Shown in pieces: positions 55,447 through 64,000 of a DNA stretch of 64,000 bases (within the stretch, counting starts at the first letter, position 1; the number at the start of each line of letters is the position of its first letter). The translations under genes were made by a program, and so were the position numbers. This DNA is from Bradyrhizobium sp. NFR13 (GTDB lineage: Bacteria > Pseudomonadota > Alphaproteobacteria > Rhizobiales > Xanthobacteraceae), in NCBI RefSeq assembly GCF_900114605.1, contig NZ_FOTP01000001.1, positions 248,001-312,000 of the forward strand. The letters are read 5' to 3'. The notes below the pieces were generated by a model that was not told where the DNA came from, did no database searches, and saw only the letters and a list, made by a program, of their open reading frames with translations.

Positions 55447-56589
55447 ATGAAGCCAGTATTTTTGGCGAGCGCCCTGCTCGCGACTGTATTGACCGGCGCT
55501 GCCATCGCGCAGTCCGGAGCCCCCATTAAACTCGCCAATGTCGCCGAATTGTCCGGCGGCGGCGCCACCGTCGGCACCAACTGGAAGAACGGCATCGATC
55601 TCGCGATCGAGGAGATCAATTCCAAGGGCGGTGTGCTCGGCCGCAAGCTGGAAGTGACCCACGCAGACTCGCAGTCCAATCCGGGCGTCGCACGTGCGCA
55701 GGTCCAGAAGGCGCTGGATGCCGAACCTTATGTGCTGCTCGGGCCCGGCTATTCCGGTTCGGTGAAGGTCACCGCACCGCTCGCCGCCGAAGCCGGCATC
55801 GCGCAGATCATGGGCGGCGAAGCCGCCGAACTGACCCAGGCTGGCAACAAGTTTCTGTTCCGCACCTCGTTCGGCCAGCAGTCGTCGATGCCGAAGGTCG
55901 CCAAATACATCAATGACGAACTGAAAGCGAAGTCTGTCGCCATCGTCTGGGTCAACAACGACTTCGGTAAAGGCGGGCGCGATTCCATCAGCAAGGAATT
56001 CGCCAAGTACAATATCAAGGTCGCGGCCGATCTCTCCACCGAAGCCGGTCAGGCCGATTTCGCCGCCGATGTCAGCAAGATCAAGGCAGCGGCGCCGGAT
56101 GCGGTCTTCGTCTATGTCAACGAAGAAGAGAGCGCGCGCATACTCAAGGAGCTGAAGCGCCAGGGCATCACCGTGCCGCTGGTCGGCGAAACCACGCTGG
56201 TCGGACAGAAGGTGGTCGAACTTGCTGGCGACGCAGCCAATGGTGCCCGTGGCCATGTCGGCCTCACCACCGACGCGCCAGTCGAACTGATCAAGGCGTT
56301 CCGCGACAAGTTCGTGAAGAAGTACAACTACGTTCCGGACCATAACGGCCTCAAGGGCTGGCTCGCGATCTACATGATCAAGGCCACCACCGAGAAGATG
56401 GGCAAGGTCGATTCCAAGGGCTTCGCCGACGCCCTGCATGGCTTCACCATCACCGCCGCCAAGGAGCCGGGCATCCTGATGGACGCAACCTTCGACGCCA
56501 ACGGCGATATCGATCGCCAGGGTTTCCTGGTCGAGATCGTCGAAGGCAAGCAGGTCGTCAAGCAGGTGCTGCCAAAGCTGAACAACTGA
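55447..56589 (+). CDS. Branched-chain-type ABC substrate-binding protein (shikimate/quinate candidate)
   Basis: 380 residues. Sec signal peptide cleaved near AIAQSG, then a type I periplasmic binding fold (Peripla_BP_6): IKLANVAELSGGGATVGTNWKNGIDLAIEEINSKGGVLGRKLEV, LLGPGYSGSVKVTAPLAAEAGI. This family serves amino acids but also many aromatic and alicyclic acids. The operon suggests shikimate, quinate or a related acid as ligand (inference). A strong AGGAGG lies 5 nt before the ATG. Followed by a long palindromic element before the permease genes. Confidence 0.93.
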   Translation: MKPVFLASALLATVLTGAAIAQSGAPIKLANVAELSGGGATVGTNWKNGIDLAIEEINSKGGVLGRKLEVTHADSQSNPGVARAQVQKALDAEPYVLLGPGYSGSVKVTAPLAAEAGIAQIMGGEAAELTQAGNKFLFRTSFGQQSSMPKVAKYINDELKAKSVAIVWVNNDFGKGGRDSISKEFAKYNIKVAADLSTEAGQADFAADVSKIKAAAPDAVFVYVNEEESARILKELKRQGITVPLVGETTLVGQKVVELAGDAANGARGHVGLTTDAPVELIKAFRDKFVKKYNYVPDHNGLKGWLAIYMIKATTEKMGKVDSKGFADALHGFTITAAKEPGILMDATFDANGDIDRQGFLVEIVEGKQVVKQVLPKLNN

Positions 56590-56601
56590 CGGCCCCTCAG
56601 C

Positions 56602-56740
56602 CGTCATTGCGAGCCCTGACGAAATTGGCAACGCCAGTTTCGTTTGGGCGAAGCAATCCAGATGTCAGGAGCGAAGGCCGGATTGCTTCGTCGCTTCGCT
56701 AAGGGGAAAGCCGTAGGCTTTCCCTGACCTCGCAATGACG
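56602..56740. repeat. Nested palindromic intergenic element
   Basis: Perfect 12-bp outer arms CGTCATTGCGAG (56602-56613) and CTCGCAATGACG (56729-56740) enclose inner arms CGAAGCAATCC (56649-56659) / GGATTGCTTCG (56680-56690) and a hairpin GGGAAAGCC-GTA-GGCTTTCCC (56704-56724). The CGTCATTGCGAG...GAAGCAATCC signature is common in genomes of this family. It lies between the binding-protein and permease genes and could reduce expression of the latter. Confidence 0.85.
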
Positions 56741-56784
56741 ACCGATAGATCATTCACATCCACGCAACGCGTGGGAGACACACC

Positions 56785-57660
56785 ATGTCCAATCTTCTCG
56801 ACCTCTTGATCGCAGGTCTTGCCACCGGCGCGATCTACGCCATCGTCGCGGTCGGCTTCACGCTGCTGTGGCAGACCTCACAGACCATCAATTTCGCGCA
56901 GGGCGAATTCGTCATGCTACCAGCCTTCCTGATGCTGGCGGTGATGCATGCTGGCGCACCGTTCTGGCTGGCGATCCTGATTGGTATCGCACTGTCGCTG
57001 CTGCTGCTGGGCCTCGGCTTCAAGATGCTGCTGGTCGATCCAATGCTACGCCATGGCGTGCTGCCGCTGGCGATTGCGACCATGGCCCTGGCCATCGGCA
57101 TCAAGGAAGCCGCCAAGCAATTCTGGAGCGCCGAAGCCTCGCCATTTCCATCGATCATCCCGGGCGGTGACATCACGATTTTCGGCCGCGTCGTCGCCTT
57201 GCAGAGCATTGGCGTGCTGGTGCTGGCGATCCTCGCCGTACTCGGCCTGACAACGCTGCTGAACCGCACTTCCATCGGTCACCAGATGCAGGCTGCCGCG
57301 CAGAACCCGACGGTCGCGCGCATCATTGGCGTGCCCGTCGAACGCATGATCCTGCTGACCTTCCTGATCAACGCGTTTCTGGTCGCGCTGGCCTCGCTGC
57401 TCATCACGCCTATCTATCTCGCCAAGTTCTCCAACGGCGAAGTGCTCGGCCAGGCAGCGTTCATCGCCGCCATTGTCGGCGGCTTCAACCAGGTCCGCGG
57501 CGCCATTGCCGGCGGCCTGCTGATCGGCGTCGTCGACAATCTGTCAGCCGCCTATGTCTCCACCCAGTATCGCGCCGCCGTGCCATTGGTTCTGCTGATC
57601 GCGATCATTCTGTTTCGGCCACAGGGCATGCTCGGCCGACCCGAGGAGCGCACCGTATGA
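56785..57660 (+). CDS. Branched-chain-type ABC permease, LivH-like
   Basis: 291 residues with about eight hydrophobic segments; GLATGAIYAIVAVGFTLLWQTSQTINFAQGEFVMLPAF is the classical LivH start and VGGFNQVRGAIAGGLLIGVVDNL its conserved end region. First permease of the transporter downstream of the binding protein. Its stop codon overlaps the next start (ATGA). Confidence 0.94.
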   Translation: MSNLLDLLIAGLATGAIYAIVAVGFTLLWQTSQTINFAQGEFVMLPAFLMLAVMHAGAPFWLAILIGIALSLLLLGLGFKMLLVDPMLRHGVLPLAIATMALAIGIKEAAKQFWSAEASPFPSIIPGGDITIFGRVVALQSIGVLVLAILAVLGLTTLLNRTSIGHQMQAAAQNPTVARIIGVPVERMILLTFLINAFLVALASLLITPIYLAKFSNGEVLGQAAFIAAIVGGFNQVRGAIAGGLLIGVVDNLSAAYVSTQYRAAVPLVLLIAIILFRPQGMLGRPEERTV

Positions 57661-58652
57661 CCGCGGCCAAGTATCTCAAGATCGGCTTCGGCATCGTTGT
57701 CATTGCCGCGCTGATCATCGTTCCGATGAACTTCAACCGCTACGGCCTGTTCATCCTGAGCCAGTGGGCCGTGATGACCATCGCCGCCATGGGGCTCAAT
57801 CTGACGCTGGGCTATGCAGGGCAGGTCTCGCTGGCGCAGGGCGCCTTTGTCGGCATCGGCGCTTATACGGCTGCGATCATGACATCGAATGGTCTGCCGC
57901 TCATCGGAGCGCTCGGCGTTGCCATCGTGCTGTGTTTCGCTATCGGCTGGATCCTCGGCTATCCCGCCCTGCGCGTACAGCACCACTATCTGGCTTTTGT
58001 AACCCTCGCCTTTTCGACACTCGCTTTTCTCGTGTTTCGGAACGAGGATTGGCTGACCAAGGGCATTTACGGCATCAGCAACATCCCTCGCCCCGAACTC
58101 TTCGGCTATCCGACGCGGCGGCCACTGCCGTTCTATTATGTCTGCCTGGGATCTCTCGGCATCGTCTCGCTAGCCGTCTGGTGGCTGATCCGTTCGCCTT
58201 GGGGCCGTGCTTTCATCGCACTGCGCGAAAATCCCGTGCGTGCTCTCTCGCTCGGCATCGACACACGGCGCTATACGCTGATGGCCTTTGCGATCGGCTC
58301 CGCACTCGGCGGTGTCGCCGGCACGCTCTATGCGCCGCTGACCCAATATGTCGATCCCGTGCCGTTCCATCTGTCGTTGTCACTCGACCTCCTGATGATG
58401 GTGATCGTCGGCGGCTCCGGTTTCTTCTTCGGGCCGTTCCTTGGCGCGATGATCGCCGTGTTGCTGCCTGAATGGCTGCGCTTCACGCAGGGCTACTACC
58501 TCATGCTTTATGCCATCGCGGTGATTCTGCTGCTGATCTACTCACCCACCGGCATTCTCGGCATCCTCGACCGTTTCATCTCTGAACGCCGGACAAAGGC
58601 GGCCTCGGCCCAGCGCGCCGTTGCGAAGGCCAAGCTGGAGGTGACGCCATGA
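57657..58652 (+). CDS. Branched-chain-type ABC permease, LivM-like
   Basis: 331 residues with about nine hydrophobic segments; NLTLGYAGQVSLAQGAFVGIGAYTAAI and ALRENPVRALSLGIDTRRYTLMAFAIGSALGGVAGTLYA are LivM hallmarks. Overlaps both neighbours by 4 bases, so translation of the whole importer is coupled. Confidence 0.94.
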   Translation: MTAAKYLKIGFGIVVIAALIIVPMNFNRYGLFILSQWAVMTIAAMGLNLTLGYAGQVSLAQGAFVGIGAYTAAIMTSNGLPLIGALGVAIVLCFAIGWILGYPALRVQHHYLAFVTLAFSTLAFLVFRNEDWLTKGIYGISNIPRPELFGYPTRRPLPFYYVCLGSLGIVSLAVWWLIRSPWGRAFIALRENPVRALSLGIDTRRYTLMAFAIGSALGGVAGTLYAPLTQYVDPVPFHLSLSLDLLMMVIVGGSGFFFGPFLGAMIAVLLPEWLRFTQGYYLMLYAIAVILLLIYSPTGILGILDRFISERRTKAASAQRAVAKAKLEVTP

Positions 58653-59392
58653 GCGTGGTTCTTGAAGTCAGCAATATCCGCAAGAGCTTTGGCGGCATCA
58701 ACGCCGTCAACGGAGTGTCGTTCGATGTCCAGGAAGGCGAAATCCTCGGCCTGATCGGCCCCAATGGCTGCGGCAAATCCACGCTGTTCAACTGCATTCT
58801 CGGCCAGCTCACGCCGAGCGCCGGGGAAGTGAAGGTCGACGGCAAGGTGGTCACTGGTATGCGACCTTCAGATCTGAACGGCCTTGGCGTCAGCCGCACC
58901 TTCCAGCTCCTGCAGGTATTCCCAAAGCTCTCGGTGCGCGAGAACCTGATCCTTGCCGGGCAGGAGCATCAGGGCAACATGCTGTCACGCCTGATCGGCC
59001 CGTCCGACGCCGGACTGACCGAGGCTGCCAACCAGATGATCGGCTTCTTCAAGCTCGACCATCTCGCCAACGAGCCTGCAGGTGGCCTCTCCTACGGCCA
59101 ACAGAAGCTACTCGATGCGGCAATGGCCTTCATGGGCGGACCGCGCCTCGTGCTCCTCGACGAACCCGCCGGCGGCGTCAACCTGACCATGCTGGCCGAT
59201 CTCAAGGACCGCCTCGCGGCGATCAACCGTGAGAAGCGCGCCACTTTCGTTGTCATCGAGCACAACATGGAATTCGTGATGTCGCTCTGCACACGCGTGA
59301 TGGTGATGGCCGAAGGCAAGGTTCTTGCGGTGGGGCGACCGGACGAAATCCGCGCCAATCCTGCCGTGATCGAAGCCTATCTGGGACATTGA
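58649..59392 (+). CDS. Branched-chain-type ABC ATP-binding protein, LivG-like
   Basis: 247 residues. Walker A GPNGCGKST near 36-44, signature LSYGQQKLLDAA near 150, Walker B LVLLDEPAGGVN, and a switch His in VIEHNMEFVMSLC. The LivG-specific C-terminus VIEAYLGH is complete. One of a pair of ATPases with the next gene, 10 bases downstream. Confidence 0.95.
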   Translation: MSVVLEVSNIRKSFGGINAVNGVSFDVQEGEILGLIGPNGCGKSTLFNCILGQLTPSAGEVKVDGKVVTGMRPSDLNGLGVSRTFQLLQVFPKLSVRENLILAGQEHQGNMLSRLIGPSDAGLTEAANQMIGFFKLDHLANEPAGGLSYGQQKLLDAAMAFMGGPRLVLLDEPAGGVNLTMLADLKDRLAAINREKRATFVVIEHNMEFVMSLCTRVMVMAEGKVLAVGRPDEIRANPAVIEAYLGH

Positions 59393-59402
59393 GGACAGTG
59401 CC

Positions 59403-60143
59403 ATGAGCGATGCAATCCTGGACGTTCAGAACCTTGTCGGCGGCTACGGCAAGATGACAATCCTGAATGGCACCACCTTCTCGGTGCCGGCTGGGTCGAT
59501 CACCACCGTCATCGGGCCAAACGGCGCCGGCAAGTCTACGGTGTTCAAGGCCATCTTTGGCCTATTGAAGCTGCGCGAAGGCAAGGTCACATTCAAAGGC
59601 AAGGACGTCACCGGTCTCAGCCAACGCGCGCTTCTGACGGCAGGCATCTGCTACGTTCCGCAGGGCCGCAATATCTTCCCGGAGCTCACGGTTCGTCACA
59701 ATATTGAACTCGGTGCCGTCGCCGCCGGCCGCGAGATCACCGATCTGCCGGCCCGTATCGAGGCCGCTCTCGACAAATTCCCCGTGCTCCGCACCAAAGC
59801 CAAGCAGCAGGCCTCGACCCTGTCCGGTGGCGAGCAGAAGCAGCTCGAAATCGCCCGCGGCCTGCTGCTCAATCCGCAGCTGGTGCTGATCGATGAGCCC
59901 TCCATCGGGCTGTCCCCGCTGATGGTGCTGCAGACCTTCAATATCCTGAAGGAGCTGCGCGACCGCGGCGTCTCGATCCTGATGATCGAGCAAAACGCAC
60001 GCTCGGCACTGGAGATTTCCGACTTCGGTATCGTGCTCGAACTCGGCCAGACCCGCTTGATGGACAAGGCCGACCGTGTGCTCAATGATCCGCGCATCGG
60101 ACAGTTGTTCCTCGGCGGCGCCATGACGGAGACCGCGGCATGA
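59403..60143 (+). CDS. Branched-chain-type ABC ATP-binding protein, LivF-like
   Basis: 246 residues. Walker A GPNGAGKST, LivF-specific YVPQGRNIFPELTVRHNIELG, signature LSGGEQKQLEIARGL, Walker B LVLIDEPSIGLSP. Its stop codon overlaps the QuiC start (ATGA), which ties the importer to the catabolic enzyme. Confidence 0.95.
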   Translation: MSDAILDVQNLVGGYGKMTILNGTTFSVPAGSITTVIGPNGAGKSTVFKAIFGLLKLREGKVTFKGKDVTGLSQRALLTAGICYVPQGRNIFPELTVRHNIELGAVAAGREITDLPARIEAALDKFPVLRTKAKQQASTLSGGEQKQLEIARGLLLNPQLVLIDEPSIGLSPLMVLQTFNILKELRDRGVSILMIEQNARSALEISDFGIVLELGQTRLMDKADRVLNDPRIGQLFLGGAMTETAA

Positions 60144-61999
60144 ACAAGCTCTCGATCGCCACCGTCTCGCTATCAGGCGCACTGGATGAGAAACTCCGCG
60201 CCATCGCAGCTGCCGGCTTTGACGAGGTCGAGATCTTTGAAGCGGACCTTCTGTCCTTCAACGGAAGCCCCAGGGATGTCGGCCAGATGTGCCGCGACCT
60301 CGGTCTGACCATCTGCGCTTTTCAGCCCTTCCGCGATTTCGAGGGCATGCCGGAGCCGCAGCGCAGCCGCAACTTCGCACGCGCGGCGCGCAAGTTCGAC
60401 CTGATGAAGGAATTGCAGACGGATTTGATGCTGATCTGTAGCAACATCTCGCCGGCCTCGCTCGGCGGCATCGACCGTGCAGCGGCGGATTTTCATGAGC
60501 TTGGGGACCTCGCCGCGCAGCATGGCATGCGTGTCGGTTTCGAAGCACTCGCATGGGGCGCTCATGTCAACGACTATCGCGATGCCTGGGAGATCGTGCG
60601 CCGCGCCAATCACCCGTCCATCGGCGTGATCCTCGATAGCTTCCATGCACTGGCCCCGGCATTTCCCGTCAGTGCCATTGCATCGATCCCGGCCGACAAG
60701 ATCTTTCTGGTGCAGCTCGCCGACGCGCCTAAGCTGGGCCTCGATGTCCTGTCCTGGAGCCGGCATTTCCGCTGCTTCCCCGGTCAGGGCGACCTGCCTG
60801 TAGCCAAGTTCATGGAAGCCGTGCAAGCCACCGGCTATAGCGGCGCGTGGTCGCTCGAGATTTTCAACGACCAGTTCCGCGCAGGTTCCGCCGTTCGCAC
60901 CGCCACGGACGGGTTGCGCTCACTGATCCTGTTGCAGGATCAACTGGCAAAGACACCGGCCGATGCCCTGCAGCCAAAGACATCCACCCGCGGCGTCGGC
61001 TTCGTCGAATTTGCCGTCAATGAGACCAAGGCGGCGGACCTTGCGACGCTGCTTGGCCAGCTCGGCTTTCGCAAGACCGGCGCTCATCGCAGCAAGGACG
61101 TCGAACGCTGGTCCCAGGGCGCTATCGAGCTCGTGATCAATTCCGAACCGGATGGCTTCGCGCATTCGCATTACGTGACGCATGGTGCCGGCGTGTGCGC
61201 CATCGCACTGGACGTGGGCAATACCAAGCAGGCCATGGCGCGCGCTGAAGCATTGCAGGCGCGGACATTCTATCAGCCGGTCGGACCGGGCGAACTGGAA
61301 ATCCCGGCAATCCACGGCGTCGGCGGAAGTCTGCTCTATTTCCTGGAAGCGGCCGGCAAGAACTGGGATACCGATTTCGAGCCGCTCAAGAGCGATGCCG
61401 GTCCAGACCATCTCTCCGTCGTCGATCACATCTCGCAATCGATGCCCTATGACGAGATGTTGTCGTGGCTTCTATTTTACACCGGCATTCTCGACCTGCA
61501 GCGCCTGCCGCAGATGGAAATTCCGGACCCGGTTGGCCTCGTGCAAAGCCAGGCGCTGATATCGGCCAATCAGTCGCTGCGCATCATCCTGAACGGATCA
61601 TCCGCAACACGCACGCTGTCGAACCGCTTCATCTCCGAGTTCTTCGGTTCCGGCGTGCAGCATATCGCGTTCTTGTGCGACGATATCTTTGCTGCTGTGG
61701 CCGATATGCGCAAACGCGGCGCCAAATTCCTGCGGATTCCCGACAATTATTACGATGATGTGGAAGCCAAATACGGGCTCGACGCCGAGCTGATGGCCGC
61801 GCTGCGCGACAACCAGATCCTGTATGATCGCGAAGGCGATGGCGAATTCTTCCAGATCTACACGCCGAGCTTCGATGAGCGCTTCTTCTTCGAGATTGTC
61901 GAGCGCCGCAACTATCAGGGATTCGGTGCGCCCAATGCAGGCATCCGGCTCGCCGCGCAAACGCGTGACGCGCGGCCTGTGTCCGTGCCGCGCGCCTGA
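60140..61999 (+). CDS. quiC: 3-dehydroshikimate dehydratase QuiC (TIM barrel + HPPD-like domain)
   Basis: 619 residues. The N-terminal half (about 1-270) is an AP-endonuclease-2-type TIM barrel (VSLSGALDEKLRAIAAAGFDEVEIFEADL, VGFEALAWGAHVNDYRDAW, GVILDSFHAL, WSLEIFNDQF) with the metal ligands of dehydroshikimate dehydratases. The C-terminal half (about 285-610) is a vicinal-oxygen-chelate region like 4-hydroxyphenylpyruvate dioxygenase, ending FFEIVERRNYQGFGAPNAG. The fused form converts 3-dehydroshikimate to protocatechuate. The ring-cleavage genes (pca) are not in this window. Coupled to LivF by a 4-base overlap; last gene of the operon. Confidence 0.94.
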   Translation: MNKLSIATVSLSGALDEKLRAIAAAGFDEVEIFEADLLSFNGSPRDVGQMCRDLGLTICAFQPFRDFEGMPEPQRSRNFARAARKFDLMKELQTDLMLICSNISPASLGGIDRAAADFHELGDLAAQHGMRVGFEALAWGAHVNDYRDAWEIVRRANHPSIGVILDSFHALAPAFPVSAIASIPADKIFLVQLADAPKLGLDVLSWSRHFRCFPGQGDLPVAKFMEAVQATGYSGAWSLEIFNDQFRAGSAVRTATDGLRSLILLQDQLAKTPADALQPKTSTRGVGFVEFAVNETKAADLATLLGQLGFRKTGAHRSKDVERWSQGAIELVINSEPDGFAHSHYVTHGAGVCAIALDVGNTKQAMARAEALQARTFYQPVGPGELEIPAIHGVGGSLLYFLEAAGKNWDTDFEPLKSDAGPDHLSVVDHISQSMPYDEMLSWLLFYTGILDLQRLPQMEIPDPVGLVQSQALISANQSLRIILNGSSATRTLSNRFISEFFGSGVQHIAFLCDDIFAAVADMRKRGAKFLRIPDNYYDDVEAKYGLDAELMAALRDNQILYDREGDGEFFQIYTPSFDERFFFEIVERRNYQGFGAPNAGIRLAAQTRDARPVSVPRA

Positions 62000-62014
62000 C
62001 GAACTCGTTAAGAC

Positions 62015-62386
62015 TTACTTCGGCCGAACGCTCTGATCGCCACCAGGACTGCCGGGCGGCGGAATCACCGGCGTATTGCTGCTATCCGAATTCGGCGGGG
62101 GTGCTCGCATCGCGGGATCGACATTGCTCGGCGGGCACAGAACGCCATCGGACTTCGCAAGCCTATCGCCCAGCGGTTCCGGGCTCTGGCCCGTTGTCGT
62201 ACCGCTGGGAGCAATCGTCCCCTTTGGAGTCGTTTGTGTCGGTGCGCAATTGGCATTTGCACGTTCGGCCGCCGGCGGCGCGGTCTGCGCGGGAGGGGTG
62301 ATGGGCGTTGGCGGCGCCTGCGCGAAGACAGCGCTGGAACCGGCGATGACGAGACCTGCGATGACGAGTGACTGTTTGATCTGCAT
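62015..62386 (-). CDS. Exported Pro/Thr-rich hypothetical protein
   Basis: 123 residues. Signal peptide MQIKQSLVIAGLVIAGSSAVFAQ, then a low-complexity region with PPTPITPPAQTAPPAAE, a Cys pair (NCAPTQTTP and LCPPSNVDP) that could form a disulfide, and SNTPVIPPPGSPGGDQSVRPK at the end. No domain recognised; similar small exported proteins are frequent in this bacterial group. Start ATG 62386, chosen because it begins the signal peptide; the ribosome site is weak. Confidence 0.72.
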   Translation of the reverse strand: MQIKQSLVIAGLVIAGSSAVFAQAPPTPITPPAQTAPPAAERANANCAPTQTTPKGTIAPSGTTTGQSPEPLGDRLAKSDGVLCPPSNVDPAMRAPPPNSDSSNTPVIPPPGSPGGDQSVRPK

Positions 62387-62437
62387 CCGGAGCAAACCGC
62401 GGGCGCCAGCGGAGGTTCCGACCTCACGCTGCAACAG

Positions 62438-63076
62438 TCAGGATTTAATGTAGCGGATCAGCGAAAAATGCCCCATCGGCGGCATCGGCCGGCGCTCGGC
62501 CAGCGTGATCCCGCCATGGACCGTCGCCCAGTCCGCCAGACGCTTCCACGGAAATTCCGGTCGCCAGCCGAGCCGGCGTGCCAGCGGCGCAAAGGCCAGT
62601 TCGAAAACCTTGCGCGGACCGCTTTCGGCACCGATGTGATTGACGAGAATAAGCTCGCCGCCTGGCTTCAACACGCGGATGAAATCGTCCAGCGTCGCTT
62701 CCGGATCGGGTACGGCGGTGATGACATATTGCGCCACGACGGCATCGAAATGATTGTCGGGGAATGCGAGATTTTTCGCATCCATGACCGCCAGCGTTTC
62801 GACATTGGTGAGATTGTGGGTGCGAACGCGCTCATGCGCCTTGCGCAGCATCGGCTCGGAAATATCGACGCCGCAAATCTTCGTGGTGCGGGCGTAATCG
62901 ACCAGCGACAATCCGGTGCCGACACCGACATCCAGAATGCGGCCGCCGATGCGATCAGCCTCGATGATGGTCGATTGCCGACCGCTATCGAACACCTTGC
63001 CAAAAACGAGATCGTAAATCGGCGCCCAGCGCCCGTAAGCCTTCGCGACCCCTGCGCGGTCGATATCGCCAGCCAT
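62438..63076 (-). CDS. pmtA: PmtA-like phospholipid N-methyltransferase
   Basis: 212 residues, class I SAM-dependent methyltransferase. SAM motif I ILDVGVGTGLSL near 48-59, motif II VDISEPMLRKAH, post-motif FDAVVAQYVITAVPDPEATLDDFIRVLKPGGELIL. The N-terminal AYGRWAPIYDLVFGKVF is characteristic of the Rhodobacter-type PmtA that methylates phosphatidylethanolamine towards phosphatidylcholine. It might instead methylate another lipid; the match is by recognised pattern. Upstream lies mnmA in the same direction. Confidence 0.85.
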   Translation of the reverse strand: MAGDIDRAGVAKAYGRWAPIYDLVFGKVFDSGRQSTIIEADRIGGRILDVGVGTGLSLVDYARTTKICGVDISEPMLRKAHERVRTHNLTNVETLAVMDAKNLAFPDNHFDAVVAQYVITAVPDPEATLDDFIRVLKPGGELILVNHIGAESGPRKVFELAFAPLARRLGWRPEFPWKRLADWATVHGGITLAERRPMPPMGHFSLIRYIKS

Positions 63077-63093
63077 GCCCCTACCCTGAACTC

Positions 63094-64000
63094 TTACACA
63101 CGCATCGCTGCGACGGGGGGCACATTAGCATCGCGTGGGGAGGCGCTGACAGGGCTTTTCGCCGCAGCGCTCTTGATGAAGCCGCCGCCAAGCACGCGGG
63201 CCTGACCGTCCGGCGCGTCGTAGAACACACAGGCCTGACCGGGCGATACACCCTCTTCGCCGCCGACCAGTTCGATCTCGTAGCCGCCATTCACAGCACG
63301 CAACCAAGCTGGCTGTGGTCCACGGGTCGAGCGCACCTTGACGAACAATTCGAGACCACTGCCCACAGCGCTTTCCAGCGTCCCGCCGCCGATCCAGTTG
63401 ACGTCGCGCAGCACAATGCGGTGCATCCGCAAGGCCTCACGCGGGCCGACGACCACGCGCCGGGTGACAGCGTCGAGCTTGATCACATAGAGCGGCGCAC
63501 TCGCTGCAATACCGAGGCCGCGGCGCTGGCCGATGGTGAAATGGATAATGCCGTCGTGGCGGCCGATGACATGGCCATCCATATCAACGATCTCGCCCGG
63601 CTCGAGCGCATTCGGCTTCAGGCGCTCGATCACGTCAGTGTAGCGGCCGGACGGCACGAAGCAGATGTCCTGGCTGTCCTGCTTGTCGGCGACCGACAGA
63701 TCGAACTGGCGGGCCAGTTCGCGGGTCTGCGGCTTGCTCATGTCGCCGAGTGGAAAGCGGAGATAATCGAGCTGCTCCTGCGTGGTGGCGAACAGGAAAT
63801 AGCTCTGGTCCCGATCGGCATCGGCCGCGCAGACCATGGCGCGCGAGCCGTCAGCAAGGCGGCGTGAGGCCACGTAATGCCCGGTCGCCAGCGCCTGCGC
63901 GCCGAGATCGCGCGCGGTCGCCAGCAGGTCGCGGAACTTGACCGAACGATTGCACTCGATGCACGGCACCGGCGTTTCACCGGAAGCATAGCTCGCGGCG
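63094..64000 (-). CDS. mnmA: tRNA 2-thiouridylase MnmA (5' end beyond the window)
   Basis: The C-terminal ~300 residues of MnmA, which puts sulfur on U34 of Lys, Glu and Gln tRNAs. The nucleophilic Cys in [10 protein letters not shown] and the second catalytic Cys in [12 protein letters not shown] are present, as are the tRNA-binding GHYVASRR and the beta-barrel C-terminus ([10 protein letters not shown]). The frame stays open to base 64000, upstream reading [12 protein letters not shown], so the N-terminal PP-loop lies outside. The GTG at 63969 is internal and not a start. The final residues beyond the usual end form a short Ala/Ser-rich tail. Confidence 0.95.
   Translation of the reverse strand, partial: AASYASGETPVPCIECNRSVKFRDLLATARDLGAQALATGHYVASRRLADGSRAMVCAADADRDQSYFLFATTQEQLDYLRFPLGDMSKPQTRELARQFDLSVADKQDSQDICFVPSGRYTDVIERLKPNALEPGEIVDMDGHVIGRHDGIIHFTIGQRRGLGIAASAPLYVIKLDAVTRRVVVGPREALRMHRIVLRDVNWIGGGTLESAVGSGLELFVKVRSTRGPQPAWLRAVNGGYEIELVGGEEGVSPGQACVFYDAPDGQARVLGGGFIKSAAAKSPVSASPRDANVPPVAAMRV

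Noticed and set aside
63969-63969. GTG as start of a shortened MnmA
   Set aside because: The frame continues to the window edge with family-like residues; the PP-loop domain must lie beyond it.

Overview
The window reads as chromosomal DNA of an alphaproteobacterium of the Bradyrhizobium / Rhodopseudomonas / Afipia / Tardiphaga group (Nitrobacteraceae). The reasons are the high GC content, the rhizobial order tolQRAB ... pal-cpoB-tilS-ftsH, a DUF2852 protein, a PmtA-type methyltransferase, and several intergenic palindromic elements of the kind common in this family. I see no rRNA, tRNA, CRISPR array, insertion sequence, phage gene or replication origin. The genus is an inference.

Layout. 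0.1-2 kb: an HD-domain protein and a GT87-like membrane protein whose 3' ends overlap. 2-14.4 kb (minus strand): the cell-envelope cluster tolQ-tolR-tolA-tolB, then a GGDEF/EAL protein and a FeeM-like N-acyl amino acid synthase, then pal-cpoB-tilS-ftsH. 14.8-27.8 kb: an accessory detoxification and regulation region with a DUF2852 protein, two TetR regulators, three YciI/DGPF proteins, a SnoaL-like protein, two GSTs, an SDR, a TonB-dependent receptor, a Bcr/CflA exporter, a VOC protein, a DoxX-like protein and an ECF42-type sigma factor. 27.8-34.3 kb: phosphonate genes (phnCDEE, divergent from a hexapeptide transferase, phnM and a DUF1045 2H phosphoesterase) without the C-P lyase core. 34.3-38.7 kb: a Zur-type box in front of a zinc GTPase, a diguanylate cyclase and an orphan histidine kinase. 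38.7-50.2 kb: an eight-gene operon (NylB-like hydrolase, peptide-type ABC transporter, copper amine oxidase, small membrane protein, gamma-glutamyltransferase-like enzyme) divergent from an AraC regulator. 50.2-53.2 kb: nitronate monooxygenase, a coiled-coil hypothetical protein and a GT4 glycosyltransferase. 53.4-62 kb: a LysR-controlled shikimate/quinate catabolic operon with its own branched-chain-type ABC transporter and a QuiC dehydratase. 62-64 kb: an exported Pro-rich protein, a PmtA-like methyltransferase and mnmA, which runs off the right edge.

The most notable result is a motif, TGTCGG-N17-CGTC, found 20-39 nt before the start codon of four genes or operons around the ECF42 sigma factor (YciI-sigma; DoxX-VOC; YciI-YciI; GST-SnoaL). 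All four share identical spacing, which points to a local ECF-controlled regulon. The second is the amide/amine operon, whose enzymes all lack export signals while its binding protein has a Tat signal. This suggests import followed by cytosolic breakdown of an amide or gamma-glutamyl amine. The third is the insertion of a signalling pair (c-di-GMP enzyme plus acyl-amino-acid synthase) between tolB and pal.
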